A program made the position numbers and the translations under genes. Shown here piece by piece: positions 34,767-44,235 of a stretch of DNA of 64,000 nt. The DNA is from Halolamina pelagica (GTDB lineage Archaea > Halobacteriota > Halobacteria > Halobacteriales > Haloferacaceae): positions 558,001 to 622,000 of the forward strand of contig NZ_LGUC01000001.1 of assembly GCF_001307315.1 (NCBI RefSeq), given 5' to 3'. Below the pieces are notes generated by a model, which was not told the DNA's origin, ran no database searches, and saw nothing but the letters and a program-made list of their open reading frames with translations. Each line of letters begins with the position of its first letter. Position 1 is the stretch's first letter.

Positions 34767-35840
34767 TTACTCCTCGTCGCCGAGCAGTTCGGCGACCAGT
34801 TCCTCGGGATCGAACTCCCGGAGGTCCTCGTACCCCTGCCCGGTGCCGAGGAAGAGAACCGGCTTGCCCGTCACGTGGGCGATAGAGATCGCGGCGCCAC
34901 CCGAGGAGTCGGCGTCGGCCTTCGTCAGCACGGCGCCGTCGATCTCGGCGGCCTTGTTGAACTCCTTGGCGCGCTCGACCGCGTCCTGTCCGGCGACGGC
35001 CTCGTCGACGAACAGCGTCATCTCGGGGTCGACCACGCGGTGGATCTTCTCCAACTGCGTCATCAGGTCGTTGGAGGTGTGGAGGCGACCGGCGGTGTCG
35101 CCCAGCACCACGTCAACGTCGTTGGCGGCGGCGTACTCGACGCCGTCGTAGATGACCGCGGCGGGGTCGCCGCCCTGCTCGTGGGCGATCACCTTCCGGC
35201 CGACGTTCTCGGCGTGTTCGGTGATCTGCTCGCTGGCGCCGGCGCGGTACGTGTCACCGTTCGCGAGAACGGAGCTGTAGCCGCGCTCGCCCAGCCACTC
35301 GCTCATCTTGGCGATGGACGTGGTCTTACCGACGCCGTTGACGCCGGTGAACACGATCGTCACGGGCTTGTCGGCCTCGGCGATGCGCTGCTCGAAGTCG
35401 AACTGACCGACGGAGATCACGTCGACCAGCGCGTCCTGGAGCGCCTCCTCGACGAGTTCGGCGGTCGTGTCGACCTGTTTGCGGCTCTCGCCGATCAGCT
35501 GCTCCCGAACCGAGTCGAGAATCTCCTCGGCGACGCTCATCTCCACGTCGCTCTCGAGCAGCGCCATCTCCAGCGACCAGAGCGGCTCCTCGAGGTCTTC
35601 CTCCTCGATGATGACCCGCCCGGTCGCGAGGGCGGCGGCCTGCCGGAGGCGGCCCGGGCCGCCGTCGTCGTCCGTCTCCTCGCTCGACTCGCGGTCGGGC
35701 GCCGCGGCGGGCGTCGAGGACTCGTCTTCGTCGTCGGCTGCCGCCTCCGCCTCGGCGGCGGCTTCGGCCTCCTTCTCCTCGACTTCCTCCTCGACGTCCT
35801 TGCGGAACGAGCCGAGCTTATCCTTCAGTCCGTCGAACAT
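34767..35840 (-). CDS. ftsY: SRP receptor FtsY
   Basis: 357 residues. N-terminal acidic, Ala/Glu-rich A region (1-60) for membrane contact, then the NG GTPase domain: G1 GVNGVGKT (166-173), GDTYRAGASEQI, GDTAGRLHTS, LTKADADSSGGAAIS. It docks the SRP-ribosome complex at the membrane, together with Ffh. It is the last gene of the operon that starts at rpl39e, directly after pfdA. Confidence 0.97.
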   Translation of the reverse strand: MFDGLKDKLGSFRKDVEEEVEEKEAEAAAEAEAAADDEDESSTPAAAPDRESSEETDDDGGPGRLRQAAALATGRVIIEEEDLEEPLWSLEMALLESDVEMSVAEEILDSVREQLIGESRKQVDTTAELVEEALQDALVDVISVGQFDFEQRIAEADKPVTIVFTGVNGVGKTTSIAKMSEWLGERGYSSVLANGDTYRAGASEQITEHAENVGRKVIAHEQGGDPAAVIYDGVEYAAANDVDVVLGDTAGRLHTSNDLMTQLEKIHRVVDPEMTLFVDEAVAGQDAVERAKEFNKAAEIDGAVLTKADADSSGGAAISIAHVTGKPVLFLGTGQGYEDLREFDPEELVAELLGDEE

Positions 35841-35846
35841 GGGGCC

Positions 35847-36316
35847 TTACTGGTCGTCTTCCGCCTGCTGCTGCATCTGCTGCATCTGCTGTTGCTGCAT
35901 CTGCTGTTGCATCTGCTGGGCGCGCTGTTCGAGCTCGGCGCTCTCCTCCTCGAGGTCGGAGATCTCCGAGCGAACCTCGCTGATGCGGTCGTCCAGCGAC
36001 TCCTTCTTCGACTCGAGCGCGTCGACGGCGTCGGTGCTGTCCTGCTCGGCCGCGTAGCCGCCGCCGAGGTCGACGATGATCTCGTCGATGTCCTGAACCT
36101 CCGCGCGGACGTAGGCGCCGCCGCCGGGGGACCTGCACCGTCGAGCCGCACCGTCGAGCCGCTGTCGAGCGTCTCGATCGCCTCGATGGCGTCGTCGACG
36201 CCGGCCTTCTCCGACTGGAACTCCTCGATCTCGGCTTCCTTCTCCTCGATCTCGACGTCGAGCTCCTCGAGCTCCTGGGAGAGCTGCTGCAGCTGCTGCT
36301 GGCCTCCGCCCATCAT
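35847..36316 (-). CDS. pfdA: prefoldin alpha subunit (13-bp duplication plus second indel)
   Basis: Reads MMGGGQQQLQQLSQELEELD, a normal prefoldin alpha coiled coil, up to SGSTVRLDG. There the 13-nt unit GCACCGTCGAGCC is tandemly duplicated (plus strand about 36135-36162), and a further one-insert or two-deletion change lies in the C/G run just after it (36122-36131). Repaired, the strand segment should read STVQVP then GGGAYVRAEVQDIDEIIV, and end QMQQQMQQQQMQQMQQQAED. Expected length is about 151 residues. Prefoldin hands nascent chains to the thermosome. It overlaps rpl18a by four bases. Confidence 0.85.
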
Positions 36317-36489
36317 GCTGCGGTCACCTCCTCGATCTCGATCTGCGTGCGCTTGAGGTTGTGCTCGGCGCCGAACTGGGAGAGCACGTGCTCCTGGGCG
36401 ACGGACTCGTTATCGGCGTCGACGCTCCGCTCGAAGGCCTGGCGACCGTCCCGGGCCTCGAACGTACCGCTCACAGTAAACTGACTCAT
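36313..36489 (-). CDS. rpl18a: 50S ribosomal protein L18Ae (LX)
   Basis: 58 residues: MSQFTVSGTFEARDGRQAFE then VDADNESVAQEHVLSQFGAE and HNLKRTQIEIEEVTAA. A short large-subunit protein of archaea, always near pfdA and eif6 in haloarchaea. The stop overlaps the pfdA start. It is below the usual length cut-off for gene calling, so easily missed. Confidence 0.93.
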   Translation of the reverse strand: MSQFTVSGTFEARDGRQAFERSVDADNESVAQEHVLSQFGAEHNLKRTQIEIEEVTAA

Positions 36490-36629
36490 GCCCGAAAATG
36501 GCCGGGCGAACGGGAAGTAGCTTCCGAAAGGGTACTCGGACGACCAGCGGGCTCACCGTAGCCACGGCGTCGAGCGCCGTGGGAGCGACACGGCAGTCAC
36601 TCCCGGTCACTCGCCTGGGCGGCGTCGCC

Positions 36630-37295
36630 TCAGTCTAGATAGCCCAGCGTGTCCTCGATGCGGCCGAGCTCCGGCCCGGTCGTGTCGCGCCCGACGACGT
36701 ACCCATCGTCGTTCGCGACCAGTCCGGACCCGACCAGCGGCGCACCGTAGTTGATCGTCCCCACGTCGGCGTACACGTCGAGCAGTTCCTCGAGGGCTTC
36801 CAGCTCGGGCTCGCGGGCGCCGGGCTGACAGAGCACGCCCTGGTTGGTGGCAACCGCGGCGGTGCCGACGGTGTCCACGTCGCCAAGCGAGCCGCGCTCG
36901 ACGGGGACCGACAGCGCCTCCTTGACGACACTGACCTGTTCGTCGGTCAGGTCCGGGTGGACGTAGGCGCCGCTGTCGTTCGCGAGCACGACGTTGCCGG
37001 CGGCGTTGATCTTCCCGGGCAGCCCGTAGACGGGCCGCTCGGTCGCCGACTCGATGCGTTCGCGCTCGCGTTCGGTGACCCGCCCGGAGACGAGTAGCCC
37101 GTTCTCGTTGCCGACCGAGAGCGCGCCGACGGTGTTGGAGCCGGCGACGGTGGTCGGGAGGGCGTCGACGCCGAGCTCGTCGCTCATCCCCTCGATCACG
37201 TCCTCCTCGGCGTCGGGGCGGATCAGCAGACAGTCTTCAGTCGCTCGCGCGAACACCCCGACGTACGAGGAGCCGGCGAAAGCCGCGCGGAACAC
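36630..37295 (-). CDS. eif6: translation initiation factor aIF6
   Basis: 221 residues from GTG 37295, six nt after the rpl31e stop. Pentein-fold repeats are visible: [94 protein letters not shown]. It binds the 50S subunit and prevents premature joining with 30S. Lies in the canonical order rpl39e-rpl31e-eif6-rpl18a-pfdA-ftsY. Confidence 0.96.
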   Translation of the reverse strand: MFRAAFAGSSYVGVFARATEDCLLIRPDAEEDVIEGMSDELGVDALPTTVAGSNTVGALSVGNENGLLVSGRVTERERERIESATERPVYGLPGKINAAGNVVLANDSGAYVHPDLTDEQVSVVKEALSVPVERGSLGDVDTVGTAAVATNQGVLCQPGAREPELEALEELLDVYADVGTINYGAPLVGSGLVANDDGYVVGRDTTGPELGRIEDTLGYLD

Positions 37296-37301
37296 AGCGT
37301 G

Positions 37302-37580
37302 TTACTCCGTCGGCTCGGCCTCGACGACCGTCTCGCCGTCCTCGTCGAAGCGTGCGGCGCGAACCCGAATCGAACTCGGGGGCTTGCTGCGCCCGCGCTC
37401 CCAGACGACTTCGTTGACGGCCGGGTCCAGGCGGACCTCGTCCTCCTCGACGGAGAACTGGGTCGCGAGGTGTTCGGTGATGATCGAAATCGCGGCGTCG
37501 GCCCGCTCCTGCTTGGGCGCGTTCTTGGCGTCTCGCAGCGGGACAGTGACGACCCGCTCCTCGAAGTCGCTTGCGCTCAT
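37302..37580 (-). CDS. rpl31e: 50S ribosomal protein L31e
   Basis: 92 residues: FEERVVTVPLRDAKNAPKQE, RADAAISIITEHLATQFSVE, VRLDPAVNEVVWERGRSKPP. Intact. Its ATG overlaps the rpl39e stop (TAATG). It sits near the peptide-exit tunnel, close to the SRP docking site, which fits the operon's content. Confidence 0.96.
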   Translation of the reverse strand: MSASDFEERVVTVPLRDAKNAPKQERADAAISIITEHLATQFSVEEDEVRLDPAVNEVVWERGRSKPPSSIRVRAARFDEDGETVVEAEPTE

Positions 37581-37732
37581 TATTCGTCGATGTTAGAGCG
37601 CCGCCAGTTGCGCCGCTTCGGGTTGCGGGTGACTTCCATATCGGTCTTCATCATCACCCACGCCGGCACGCGGGAGTTCTGTCGCTCCTTCTTGCCGAGC
37701 CGCTTCTTCTGCGCTTTCGATTTCTTCCCCAT
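37580..37732 (-). CDS. rpl39e: 50S ribosomal protein L39e
   Basis: 50 residues: [20 protein letters not shown] then [20 protein letters not shown] and [10 protein letters not shown]. Very basic, lines the exit tunnel. First gene of the operon; its TAA shares a base with the next ATG. Too short for standard length cut-offs. Confidence 0.95.
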   Translation of the reverse strand: MGKKSKAQKKRLGKKERQNSRVPAWVMMKTDMEVTRNPKRRNWRRSNIDE

Positions 37733-37782
37733 AGTGGCCGCCAGTTCCCTCGCTCGACGTAAAACGCTGTCCATCCGCGTGC

Positions 37783-38316
37783 TCAGGACCGGGACTCGAC
37801 CCCGAGGTGGACGGTGAGCGAGACGGTCTCGCCCCGCTCCGCCGCCCGGTGGAGCCCACAAGCCCGATGGTTCCCGTCGAGTAGCCGGGGTGGCCACTCG
37901 CCGTCGCGCTGCCACGCGACCGCGGCACCGAACTCCTCGTCGTTGTGGGCGGCGAACCACGTGATCTTCGCTGCGGCGTCGGGGAAGTCGTCGACGACAG
38001 ACGGGTCGTCCAGCCGTTCGACCGCTCCTGCCACGGTGCCGTCCCCGGAGAGGTGGTCCCACGCTGGTTCCGGGAACGTCCCCAGTCCGCCCAGTTCGTC
38101 GCCGGTCAGTTCGACCGCGCGCCAGTGGAGCCGATCGTCGACGACCGGCTCGGCGGGTTCCTCGTAGGTATCGGTCAGCTCTCGAAGGAGTCGCTCGCGC
38201 TCCCAGTCGGTCGGGTCGGCGTCGGGGTACGCGTCCTTCCGGGCCTCGCGCTCGATCCAGTCTCTGAGCACCGTCTCGACGGCCACTGGCTCGCCGCGCT
38301 CGATCCAGTCGGGCAT
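37783..38316 (-). CDS. ParB/sulfiredoxin-fold-like hypothetical protein
   Basis: 177 residues. The C-terminal segment [22 protein letters not shown] resembles the ParB/Srx-type phosphate-binding motif (DGNHR). The N-terminus [20 protein letters not shown] also fits an address-like ParB N-domain. The middle part is haloarchaea-specific. No HTH follows, so it is not a partition ParB; it could be a small nucleotide-binding enzyme. Stands alone between rpl39e and the next minus-strand gene. Confidence 0.6.
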   Translation of the reverse strand: MPDWIERGEPVAVETVLRDWIEREARKDAYPDADPTDWERERLLRELTDTYEEPAEPVVDDRLHWRAVELTGDELGGLGTFPEPAWDHLSGDGTVAGAVERLDDPSVVDDFPDAAAKITWFAAHNDEEFGAAVAWQRDGEWPPRLLDGNHRACGLHRAAERGETVSLTVHLGVESRS

Positions 38317-38412
38317 GGGTTCGGGACTGTCGGCAGAACGAACAAACCGGTTCCGGTCGGCCCTTGCCGCCCCAGCGGGCGCGGACGACGAATGGGCCCA
38401 GCCGTCGGCTCC

Positions 38413-39102
38413 TCAGTTTCGCGTCGACTTCGAGCTCCCCTCGTTGTCGGGCGAGGAGAACTCCGCACCTTCGACGGCTTCGGCGGTCTCGACCTGCTTC
38501 TCGGTGTCGACGTGCCAGCGGTCGACCTCGTCGTCGTACGCCGCGAGCCGGTCGCTGACCTCCTCTTTCAGCTCGTCGTCGTTGACGTTGACCTCGAAGA
38601 CGAACTCGGTCTCGCCGCCCCGGGAGCTCCGCTGGATGTTGGCGCTGATGAGCTCGTTGTCGAAGTAGTACGGCGCGAGCTGGGTCATCACCTTCCGGTA
38701 GACGGTGTCCTCGACGGTCCGGATCGCCTTCCGGCCCGCGGAGTCCGCCGCGCGGGTCGCGTAGTCGATCGAGTCCTGCCAGCGCTGCAGCGCGCCGTCG
38801 TTGTCGCCCTCCTCGACTTTCTCGTAGGACTCGGTCAGCTTCTCGCCCGCGGACTTGATGTCCTCTTCGGGGTCTTTCCCCTCGCGCTCGCCCGGGCCTT
38901 CGCTGATGCTCGCCTGCTCTGCGGTCTTCTCCTCGACGTCCTCGCCGAGCGTCTCGTGGGCTTTCGGCCGCCACTCGTCCCACGCTTCGAACGCCTCGCC
39001 CTCGACGCCGGCGTCACGGAGTGCGCGACTGATGCGTTCTCCGTGTTCGACGATGTCGCCCCACGAGCCCCGCTGTTTGAAGCCCGCGATGCTCTCCTCC
39101 AT
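38413..39102 (-). CDS. haloarchaeal coiled-coil protein (DUF5828-like)
   Basis: 229 residues from ATG 39102. Starts [20 protein letters not shown] and continues [20 protein letters not shown]. It is acidic and helical with a central region [20 protein letters not shown] and [19 protein letters not shown]. Matches, from memory, the haloarchaea-restricted DUF5828 family of unknown role. No signal peptide or membrane segment. Divergently transcribed from thrC. Confidence 0.7.
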   Translation of the reverse strand: MEESIAGFKQRGSWGDIVEHGERISRALRDAGVEGEAFEAWDEWRPKAHETLGEDVEEKTAEQASISEGPGEREGKDPEEDIKSAGEKLTESYEKVEEGDNDGALQRWQDSIDYATRAADSAGRKAIRTVEDTVYRKVMTQLAPYYFDNELISANIQRSSRGGETEFVFEVNVNDDELKEEVSDRLAAYDDEVDRWHVDTEKQVETAEAVEGAEFSSPDNEGSSKSTRN

Positions 39103-39273
39103 CTTGGTGGAGCGAACGGCGCGACGACACATAAGTCCACGTAGTCCCTGTGGACGTACCACACGGTCGCATAGCCTGTTCAGCGCCGCCGCCACGACGA
39201 ACGAGCGACGGACAGAACCGGCCGGCGGCGAACGGCGGCCCACTTTTCTCCCCCGCGCCCCCAGCCACGGTCG

Positions 39274-40575
39274 ATGACTGACGCGCTCTCGATTGACGCG
39301 CCGGCGCCGGCCCGCCCCGACGGCGTCGACGCCGACTGCTGGCTGGCCTGTATCGACTGCGGCGAGACGTACCCGCCGTTCGCGGCGGTGCGCTACGCCT
39401 GCGACGACTGCGGCGGGCTGCTCGAAGTTCGCTACGCCGACCTGCCCGACTGGGACGCCTTCGCCGGCCGGGGGGTGTGGCGCTACGCCGCCGCGCTCCC
39501 GTTCGAGACGGGGCGGACCGGCCCCGTCGACCCCGCCGAGCCAGCAGGCGTGAGCCTCCCCGAGGGCGATACGCCGCTGTACGAGGTGCCCAGACTCGAA
39601 GCCGAGCTGGGCGTCAACCGCCTGCGCGTCAAACACGAGGGGATGAACCCCACTGGGAGCTTCAAGGACCGCGGCATGACCGTCGGCGTCGGCGCCGCCG
39701 CGGCGGTCGGCGTCGACCGACTCGCCTGCGCGTCGACGGGTAACACCTCCGCCGCCCTCGCCGCGTACGGCGCCCGCGCTGGCCTCGAAACGCTCGTCCT
39801 CCTGCCCGCGGGGAAGGTCGCGGCGGGCAAGGTCGCCCAGGCGGCGCTCCACGACGCCCGCATCCTCGAGGTCGACGGCAACTTCGACGACTGTCTCGAC
39901 ATCGTCCAGGCGCTCGCAAACCGCGGGGAGGCGTACCTGCTCAACTCACTGAACCCGTTCCGACTCGAGGGCCAGAAGACGATCGGACTCGAGATCCTCG
40001 AACAGTTCCGCGACGAGGAGGGTGGGTTCCCGGACCGTATCGTGCTCCCGGTCGGGAACGCCGGCAACACCGCGGCGCTGTACAAGTGTTTCCGCGAACT
40101 CGTCCAGGCCGGCGCGCTGGCTCGCGAGGACGTGCCGAAACTCACTGGCGTGCAGGCCGCCGGCGCCGCGCCGTTCGTCGAGGCGATCGAAACCGGCTCG
40201 GACACCGTCGAGCGCTGGGAGACCGTCGAGACGCTCGCGACCGCGATCCGCATCGGCGAGCCCGTCAACGCGCCCAAATCGCTTCCGGGCGTCCGGGAGA
40301 CCGGCGGCACCGCCGTCGCCGTCGACGACGCGGCGATCACCGAGGCACAGCGCGATCTCGCAGGGGAGGGGATCGGCGTCGAACCCGCGTCCGCGGCGTC
40401 GATCGCCGGCCTGCGGGCCCTCCGCGAGCGCGGCGTCGTCGACGCCGACGAGCGCGTGGTCTGTCTGACGACCGGCCACCTGCTGAAGGATCCGGCGGCA
40501 GCGACCGCCGCCAGCGACGACCCCGAACCGGTCGGCGCCGACGTGGACGCGGTGCTGGAACTGGTGGGAGAGTAA
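39274..40575 (+). CDS. thrC: threonine synthase
   Basis: 433 residues. N-terminal zinc-ribbon-like Cys pairs ([25 protein letters not shown]) as in archaeal ThrC. The PLP lysine is in [15 protein letters not shown] (Lys131). The phosphate-binding loop is [15 protein letters not shown], and [20 protein letters not shown] is typical of the fold. It converts O-phosphohomoserine to threonine with PLP. Intact, single-gene unit, convergent with ftsZ2. The N-terminal 20 residues are a weakly conserved extension. Confidence 0.94.
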   Translation: MTDALSIDAPAPARPDGVDADCWLACIDCGETYPPFAAVRYACDDCGGLLEVRYADLPDWDAFAGRGVWRYAAALPFETGRTGPVDPAEPAGVSLPEGDTPLYEVPRLEAELGVNRLRVKHEGMNPTGSFKDRGMTVGVGAAAAVGVDRLACASTGNTSAALAAYGARAGLETLVLLPAGKVAAGKVAQAALHDARILEVDGNFDDCLDIVQALANRGEAYLLNSLNPFRLEGQKTIGLEILEQFRDEEGGFPDRIVLPVGNAGNTAALYKCFRELVQAGALAREDVPKLTGVQAAGAAPFVEAIETGSDTVERWETVETLATAIRIGEPVNAPKSLPGVRETGGTAVAVDDAAITEAQRDLAGEGIGVEPASAASIAGLRALRERGVVDADERVVCLTTGHLLKDPAAATAASDDPEPVGADVDAVLELVGE

Positions 40576-40643
40576 CGCGGCGACGGCGCGAGCGACTGCG
40601 CTCGCGCTGGCCGGTTCGTGAAAAACGGAAAGGCGGGCCCGCG

Positions 40644-41842
40644 TTAGCGGATGACGTCGACGTTGCTGTCCCTGTCGTCGGGCTCGTGCCCGCCGCCGTC
40701 GCGTGCCGCACCGCCGCGCTGGGTCGCGGTCTGTGCGTTGCTCTTGGCGTCGAAGTCGACGCCCTCGAGGTCGTCCTCGCCGAGCGCACGCCGGGACTCG
40801 TTTGCCTGCTTCTGGGTGGTCGAACCGAGCACCTGTGCGGACTGGACGCCGGTCATGATCGCCATGACCCGCACCTTGCCCTTGTACTCCTCCTGGATCC
40901 GGGCGCCCCAGATGACGTTGGCGCTGGCTTCCAGTCGCTCGGTGATGTTGTCGGCGATCCCCTCAGCCTCTTTCAGCGTGAGGTCGGGACCGCCGGTGAT
41001 GTGGACCAGGCCGCCGGTGGCTCCGCGGTAGTCCACGTCCAGGAGCGGGTGGTTCATCGCGTCGTTGACCACTTCGTCGGTCTTGTTCGAGTCCTGCGTC
41101 TCGCCGACGAGCATCACGGCGACGCCGCCCTGATTCATGATCGTGGACATGTCCGCGTAGTCCAGGTTGATCAGCGACGGCTGCGTGATGGTCTCGGAGA
41201 TGCCCTTGACGGTCTCGGCGATGATCTGGTCCATCACCGAGAACGCCTTCCCGATCGGGAGGTTGGGCACGTAGTCGAGCAGTCGGTTGTTGTCCAGGAC
41301 GATGATCGAGTCGGCCTCCTCACGGAGCTTCTCCAGGCCCTCCTCGGCTTTCACCGTGCGGGCGCGCTCGACGTTGAACGGCGTCGAGACCATTCCGACG
41401 ACGATGGCGCCCTGTTCTTTGGCGATGTTGGAGACGACCGGCGCCGCACCGGTGCCGGTGCCGCCGCCCATCCCGGCGGTCACGAACACCAGGTCCGCGT
41501 CGCCCAGCACTTCCTTGATCGTTCCTGGGCCATCTCGGTGGCGCGCTCGCCCATCTCGGGGTCGCCACCCGCACCGAGCCCCTGCGTGAGGGATTTACCG
41601 ACGAGGATCTTCGTGTCGGCCTCGATCATCTTGAGGTGCTGTTTGTCGGTGTTGATCGCCACCGTCTCGGCGCCGTCGACGCCGATGTTGTAGAGCCGGT
41701 TGATCGTGTTGTTCCCGGCGCCGCCGGCACCGACGATGACGATCCGGGGATCCCCGAACTCGTCGTCGTCGCTTTCGACGTCCTGCATCGATCGCTGCTC
41801 GGCCTCCGCGTTGTCAAGTGCGTCTTGAACGATATCCTGCAT
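40644..41842 (-). CDS. ftsZ2: cell division protein FtsZ2 (one-base frameshift)
   Basis: Restored length is 399 residues. N-terminus [23 protein letters not shown]-binding [21 protein letters not shown]4 signature GGGTGTG (126-132), then [20 protein letters not shown], ending NVDVIR as in haloarchaeal FtsZ2. The frame breaks at the CC of 41524-41525, where one more base gives [16 protein letters not shown]. It polymerises at midcell as part of the dual FtsZ1/FtsZ2 system. The cdrS gene directly upstream on the same strand identifies it as FtsZ2 rather than FtsZ1. Confidence 0.95.
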
Positions 41843-41845
41843 GTA

Positions 41846-42022
41846 TTACACCTTGGCCCAGCTGCGATCACGACTCGTCCCCTCGGACGCGTCGTTCTCG
41901 TTGATCATCTCGCGGACGGCCGAGCGAATCGCCTCGCTCCGGTTCGGGAACTCCCCGGTCTCGACCATCTGTTCGACCTCTTCCACCTGTTGTCGCGGTA
42001 TTCGCAGTGTGACACGCTCCAT
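41846..42022 (-). CDS. cdrS: ribbon-helix-helix regulator CdrS
   Basis: 58 residues: [58 protein letters not shown]. Short RHH protein located three bases upstream of ftsZ2, the known haloarchaeal arrangement in which CdrS controls cell-division genes. Missed by standard ORF length limits. Its promoter region carries the GTAAGAC sites described separately. Confidence 0.9.
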   Translation of the reverse strand: MERVTLRIPRQQVEEVEQMVETGEFPNRSEAIRSAVREMINENDASEGTSRDRSWAKV

Positions 42023-42037
42023 TGTTGGTTTCCCCCG

Positions 42038-42186
42038 GTAAGACGAACCGGCGCGAGCCGTCGCCTACAGTCCCAACCGGCCGGGGTCCCCGCCCCGTCC
42101 GGCGCTGTAAGACGACCGTCTTACGCGTACCCATCAACGTAGCTATCCATTAAAAAGCTACCGGCGATTTCACTCGAATGTAAGAC
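42038..42186 (-). promoter_or_regulatory. cdrS-ftsZ2 control region with four GTAAGAC sites
   Basis: A perfect palindrome GTAAGACG-AC-CGTCTTAC (42107-42124, plus strand) is flanked by single copies GTAAGACG (42038-42045) and GTAAGAC (42180-42186). A minus-strand TATA-like TTTTTAA lies at 42150-42156, so the palindrome falls at or just after the expected transcript start of cdrS-ftsZ2. Candidate binding sites for CdrS or CdrL, both RHH proteins that recognise such repeats. Confidence 0.6.
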
Positions 42187-42204
42187 ACTCGCGTCGGACA
42201 AAAG

Positions 42205-42669
42205 CTACGCGCGATCGAACACGTCGGAGTTCGGGCTGCGCCGGCCACACCCCGGACAGAACGTCCAGTCCGCCTGAATCTCCTCCCCGCACTCGCAGTG
42301 GACCTGCTGCTCGCGCTCCTCGCCGCAGTTCGGACAGAACGAGTGTTCGGGGTTCAGGCGCTCACCACACTGTTTACACGCGTTCTCGTTTTCGTCAGTC
42401 GGCTCGTCGTCCCCAGTCTGCCGTGCCGGGTCGTCGACGGCTGTCGGTGCGGCGCCGTCGAAGCTGATGTTGACGGTGAGCTCCGGCGTCCCGGCCTCGT
42501 CCTCGACGCGCACCGCCGGCGTCGCCGCCACCTCGCGTCCGGTCCCCACCTCGGGGTGCCGGTCGAGGAACTCCCGTAGCGCCTCGCGCATCACCTCGCT
42601 CTTGGAGGCGTCGAGCACGTCCAACTGCTCGACGAGCGCGTCGTCGGCGCGGAAGGTGATCTTGCTCAT
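42205..42669 (-). CDS. cdrL: RHH/zinc-ribbon regulator CdrL
   Basis: 154 residues from ATG 42669. N-terminal RHH (MSKITFRADDALVEQLDVLD, ASKSEVMREALREFLDRHP), a disordered acidic middle, and a C-terminal double zinc ribbon (CKQCGERLNPEHSFCPNCG, CECGEEIQADWTFCPGCG). This matches the longer partner of CdrS reported beside ftsZ2 in haloarchaea. It is separated from cdrS by the 182-nt control region, where it probably binds. The symbol is assigned from domain order and position. Confidence 0.82.
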   Translation of the reverse strand: MSKITFRADDALVEQLDVLDASKSEVMREALREFLDRHPEVGTGREVAATPAVRVEDEAGTPELTVNISFDGAAPTAVDDPARQTGDDEPTDENENACKQCGERLNPEHSFCPNCGEEREQQVHCECGEEIQADWTFCPGCGRRSPNSDVFDRA

Positions 42670-42799
42670 GAGCCACACCTTGACACGGCCACGGTAAGTA
42701 GTTTCCCCAGCGCCCGCTCGGGGTCGCGCTCGCGCACGCGTAGAAGAACGATAGCGTCCCCTCGGAAGCCATAAACACCCTGCGCCGATTACTACCTGT

Positions 42800-43410
42800 A
42801 TGGAGTACGAGGAGCAACTCGACCGGGCACTCGAAAACGTGCCCGAACTCGGGGGAGCGACGAGCGTCTCAGCGTCCCCGACCCGGAAGTACAGAAAGAC
42901 GGGGCGTTCACCCGACTCACCAACCTGAAGGAGATCGCCGACGCGCTCTCGCGGGACCCTGAACACCTCCACCGCGAGATCCAGGGCGAGCTCGGCACCG
43001 CCGGCCAGCTCGGCGACGGCCGCTCGCGGTACAACGGCAGCTTCTCCGAGCGGGACTTCCAGGCGGCCATCGACAGCTACATCGAGGAGTTCGTCCGCTG
43101 TTCGGAGTGTGGCCTGCCCGACACCCGGCTGGTCAACGAGGAGGGCACGATGATGCTGCGGTGTGAGGCCTGTGGGGCGTTCCGTCCGGTCACCAAGCAG
43201 TCCACGTCCAGCAGCCAGCAGACCACCACCGAAATCCAGGAGGGCGAGACGTACGAGGTCGAGATCACCGACACCGGCCGGAAGGGCGACGGCGTCGCCA
43301 AGCGCGGCGACTACACCATGTTCGTCTCCGGCGCCGAGGAGGGCGAGACCGTCCGCGCCCGCGTCAACAACGTCTCGGGCAACCTCGTGTTCGCCAGCAA
43401 GGTCAACTAA
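42800..43410 (+). CDS. eif2b: translation initiation factor aIF2 beta with C-terminal TRAM domain (one-base frameshift)
   Basis: Restored length is 203 residues. MEYEEQLDRALENVPELGG is followed by a break in the G run at 42851-42855. With one more G it reads SDERLSVPDPEVQKDGAFTR and runs on through TNLKEIADALSR. The C4 zinc ribbon is VRCSECGLPDTRL...LRCEACGAFR. The last 65 residues form a TRAM domain (VEITDTGRKGDGVAKRGDYT), a haloarchaeal fusion. It is a subunit of aIF2, which brings initiator tRNA to the ribosome. Confidence 0.93.
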
Positions 43411-43527
43411 CCGACGCCGGCTGCTTCTCGTCGACCCGTACGCCTCGACCGGAACGGTCGACACTCGTTTCTACTCGGTGGTGTTGCCGGAGTCGTCGCC
43501 GAGTCGGCCCGCTTCTGTCGTGCCCGG

Positions 43528-44235
43528 CTACTCGCGCTCAACGATGCCGCGGCGCTGGAGCACGACGGTCGCGATGGCGACGACGACGACGGCGATCAGG
43601 TGGCCGACGAGCGCGGCCACGAGCACCGGGTGATCGAGCACGAACGGCACCAGCAGCACCTGCACCCCGGCGAACAGGACGTTCAGCGTGTCCAGTCGGG
43701 TGAGCTGTCGGGTGGTCGCGGCGTCGAAGCCGTACTGGATCGCCCGCCAGAAGCCGACCACCGTCGCCCACCAGCAGGCGCCGATGCGGTAGATCACGTC
43801 CCAGCACACGAGTAGCAGGATCACCACCGCCACTACGGGCGGCTCCGACCCCAGCAGCGCCGTCAGGAGCGACTCCCCGCCTCGCTGTGGATCGACGACG
43901 AACAGGTACGTGACGAACAGCACGAACGCGAGGACGCTGAGCGCCAGTTCGATGCTGGAGCCGAACAGCAGTCGCCGGTAGCCCGTGGGTGGCTGGAGCC
44001 GCCGGACTGTCCGGCTGAACGTCAGCATCAGCCAACTCCCCACGACGGCGACGAGGATGGCCGCGGTCGCGGCGGGCACCGCAGTCCAGCGGCCGTAAAC
44101 GCCCGCCACGACGAGCACGATCGCCTCGAACACGACGAACTGGGTGATCAGCGCGACACGATCCGAGAGGTCGAGCCCCGGGATCGCCCCGATGAGGCTC
44201 TCGTACACCCACGTCTCCCCGTACTGTGGCGTCAT
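43528..44235 (-). CDS. haloarchaeal membrane protein (DUF7530-like)
   Basis: 235 residues, six to seven hydrophobic helices (VALITQFVVFEAIVLVVAGV, IELALSVLAFVLFVTYLFVV, VVAVVILLLVCWDVIYRIG, HLIAVVVVAIATVVLQRRGI). A conserved-looking WDVIYRIGACWWATVVGFWR segment is typical of a haloarchaeal family I recall as DUF7530. The role is unknown. Its start overlaps the stop of the upstream NAD-binding protein gene. Confidence 0.68.
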   Translation of the reverse strand: MTPQYGETWVYESLIGAIPGLDLSDRVALITQFVVFEAIVLVVAGVYGRWTAVPAATAAILVAVVGSWLMLTFSRTVRRLQPPTGYRRLLFGSSIELALSVLAFVLFVTYLFVVDPQRGGESLLTALLGSEPPVVAVVILLLVCWDVIYRIGACWWATVVGFWRAIQYGFDAATTRQLTRLDTLNVLFAGVQVLLVPFVLDHPVLVAALVGHLIAVVVVAIATVVLQRRGIVERE

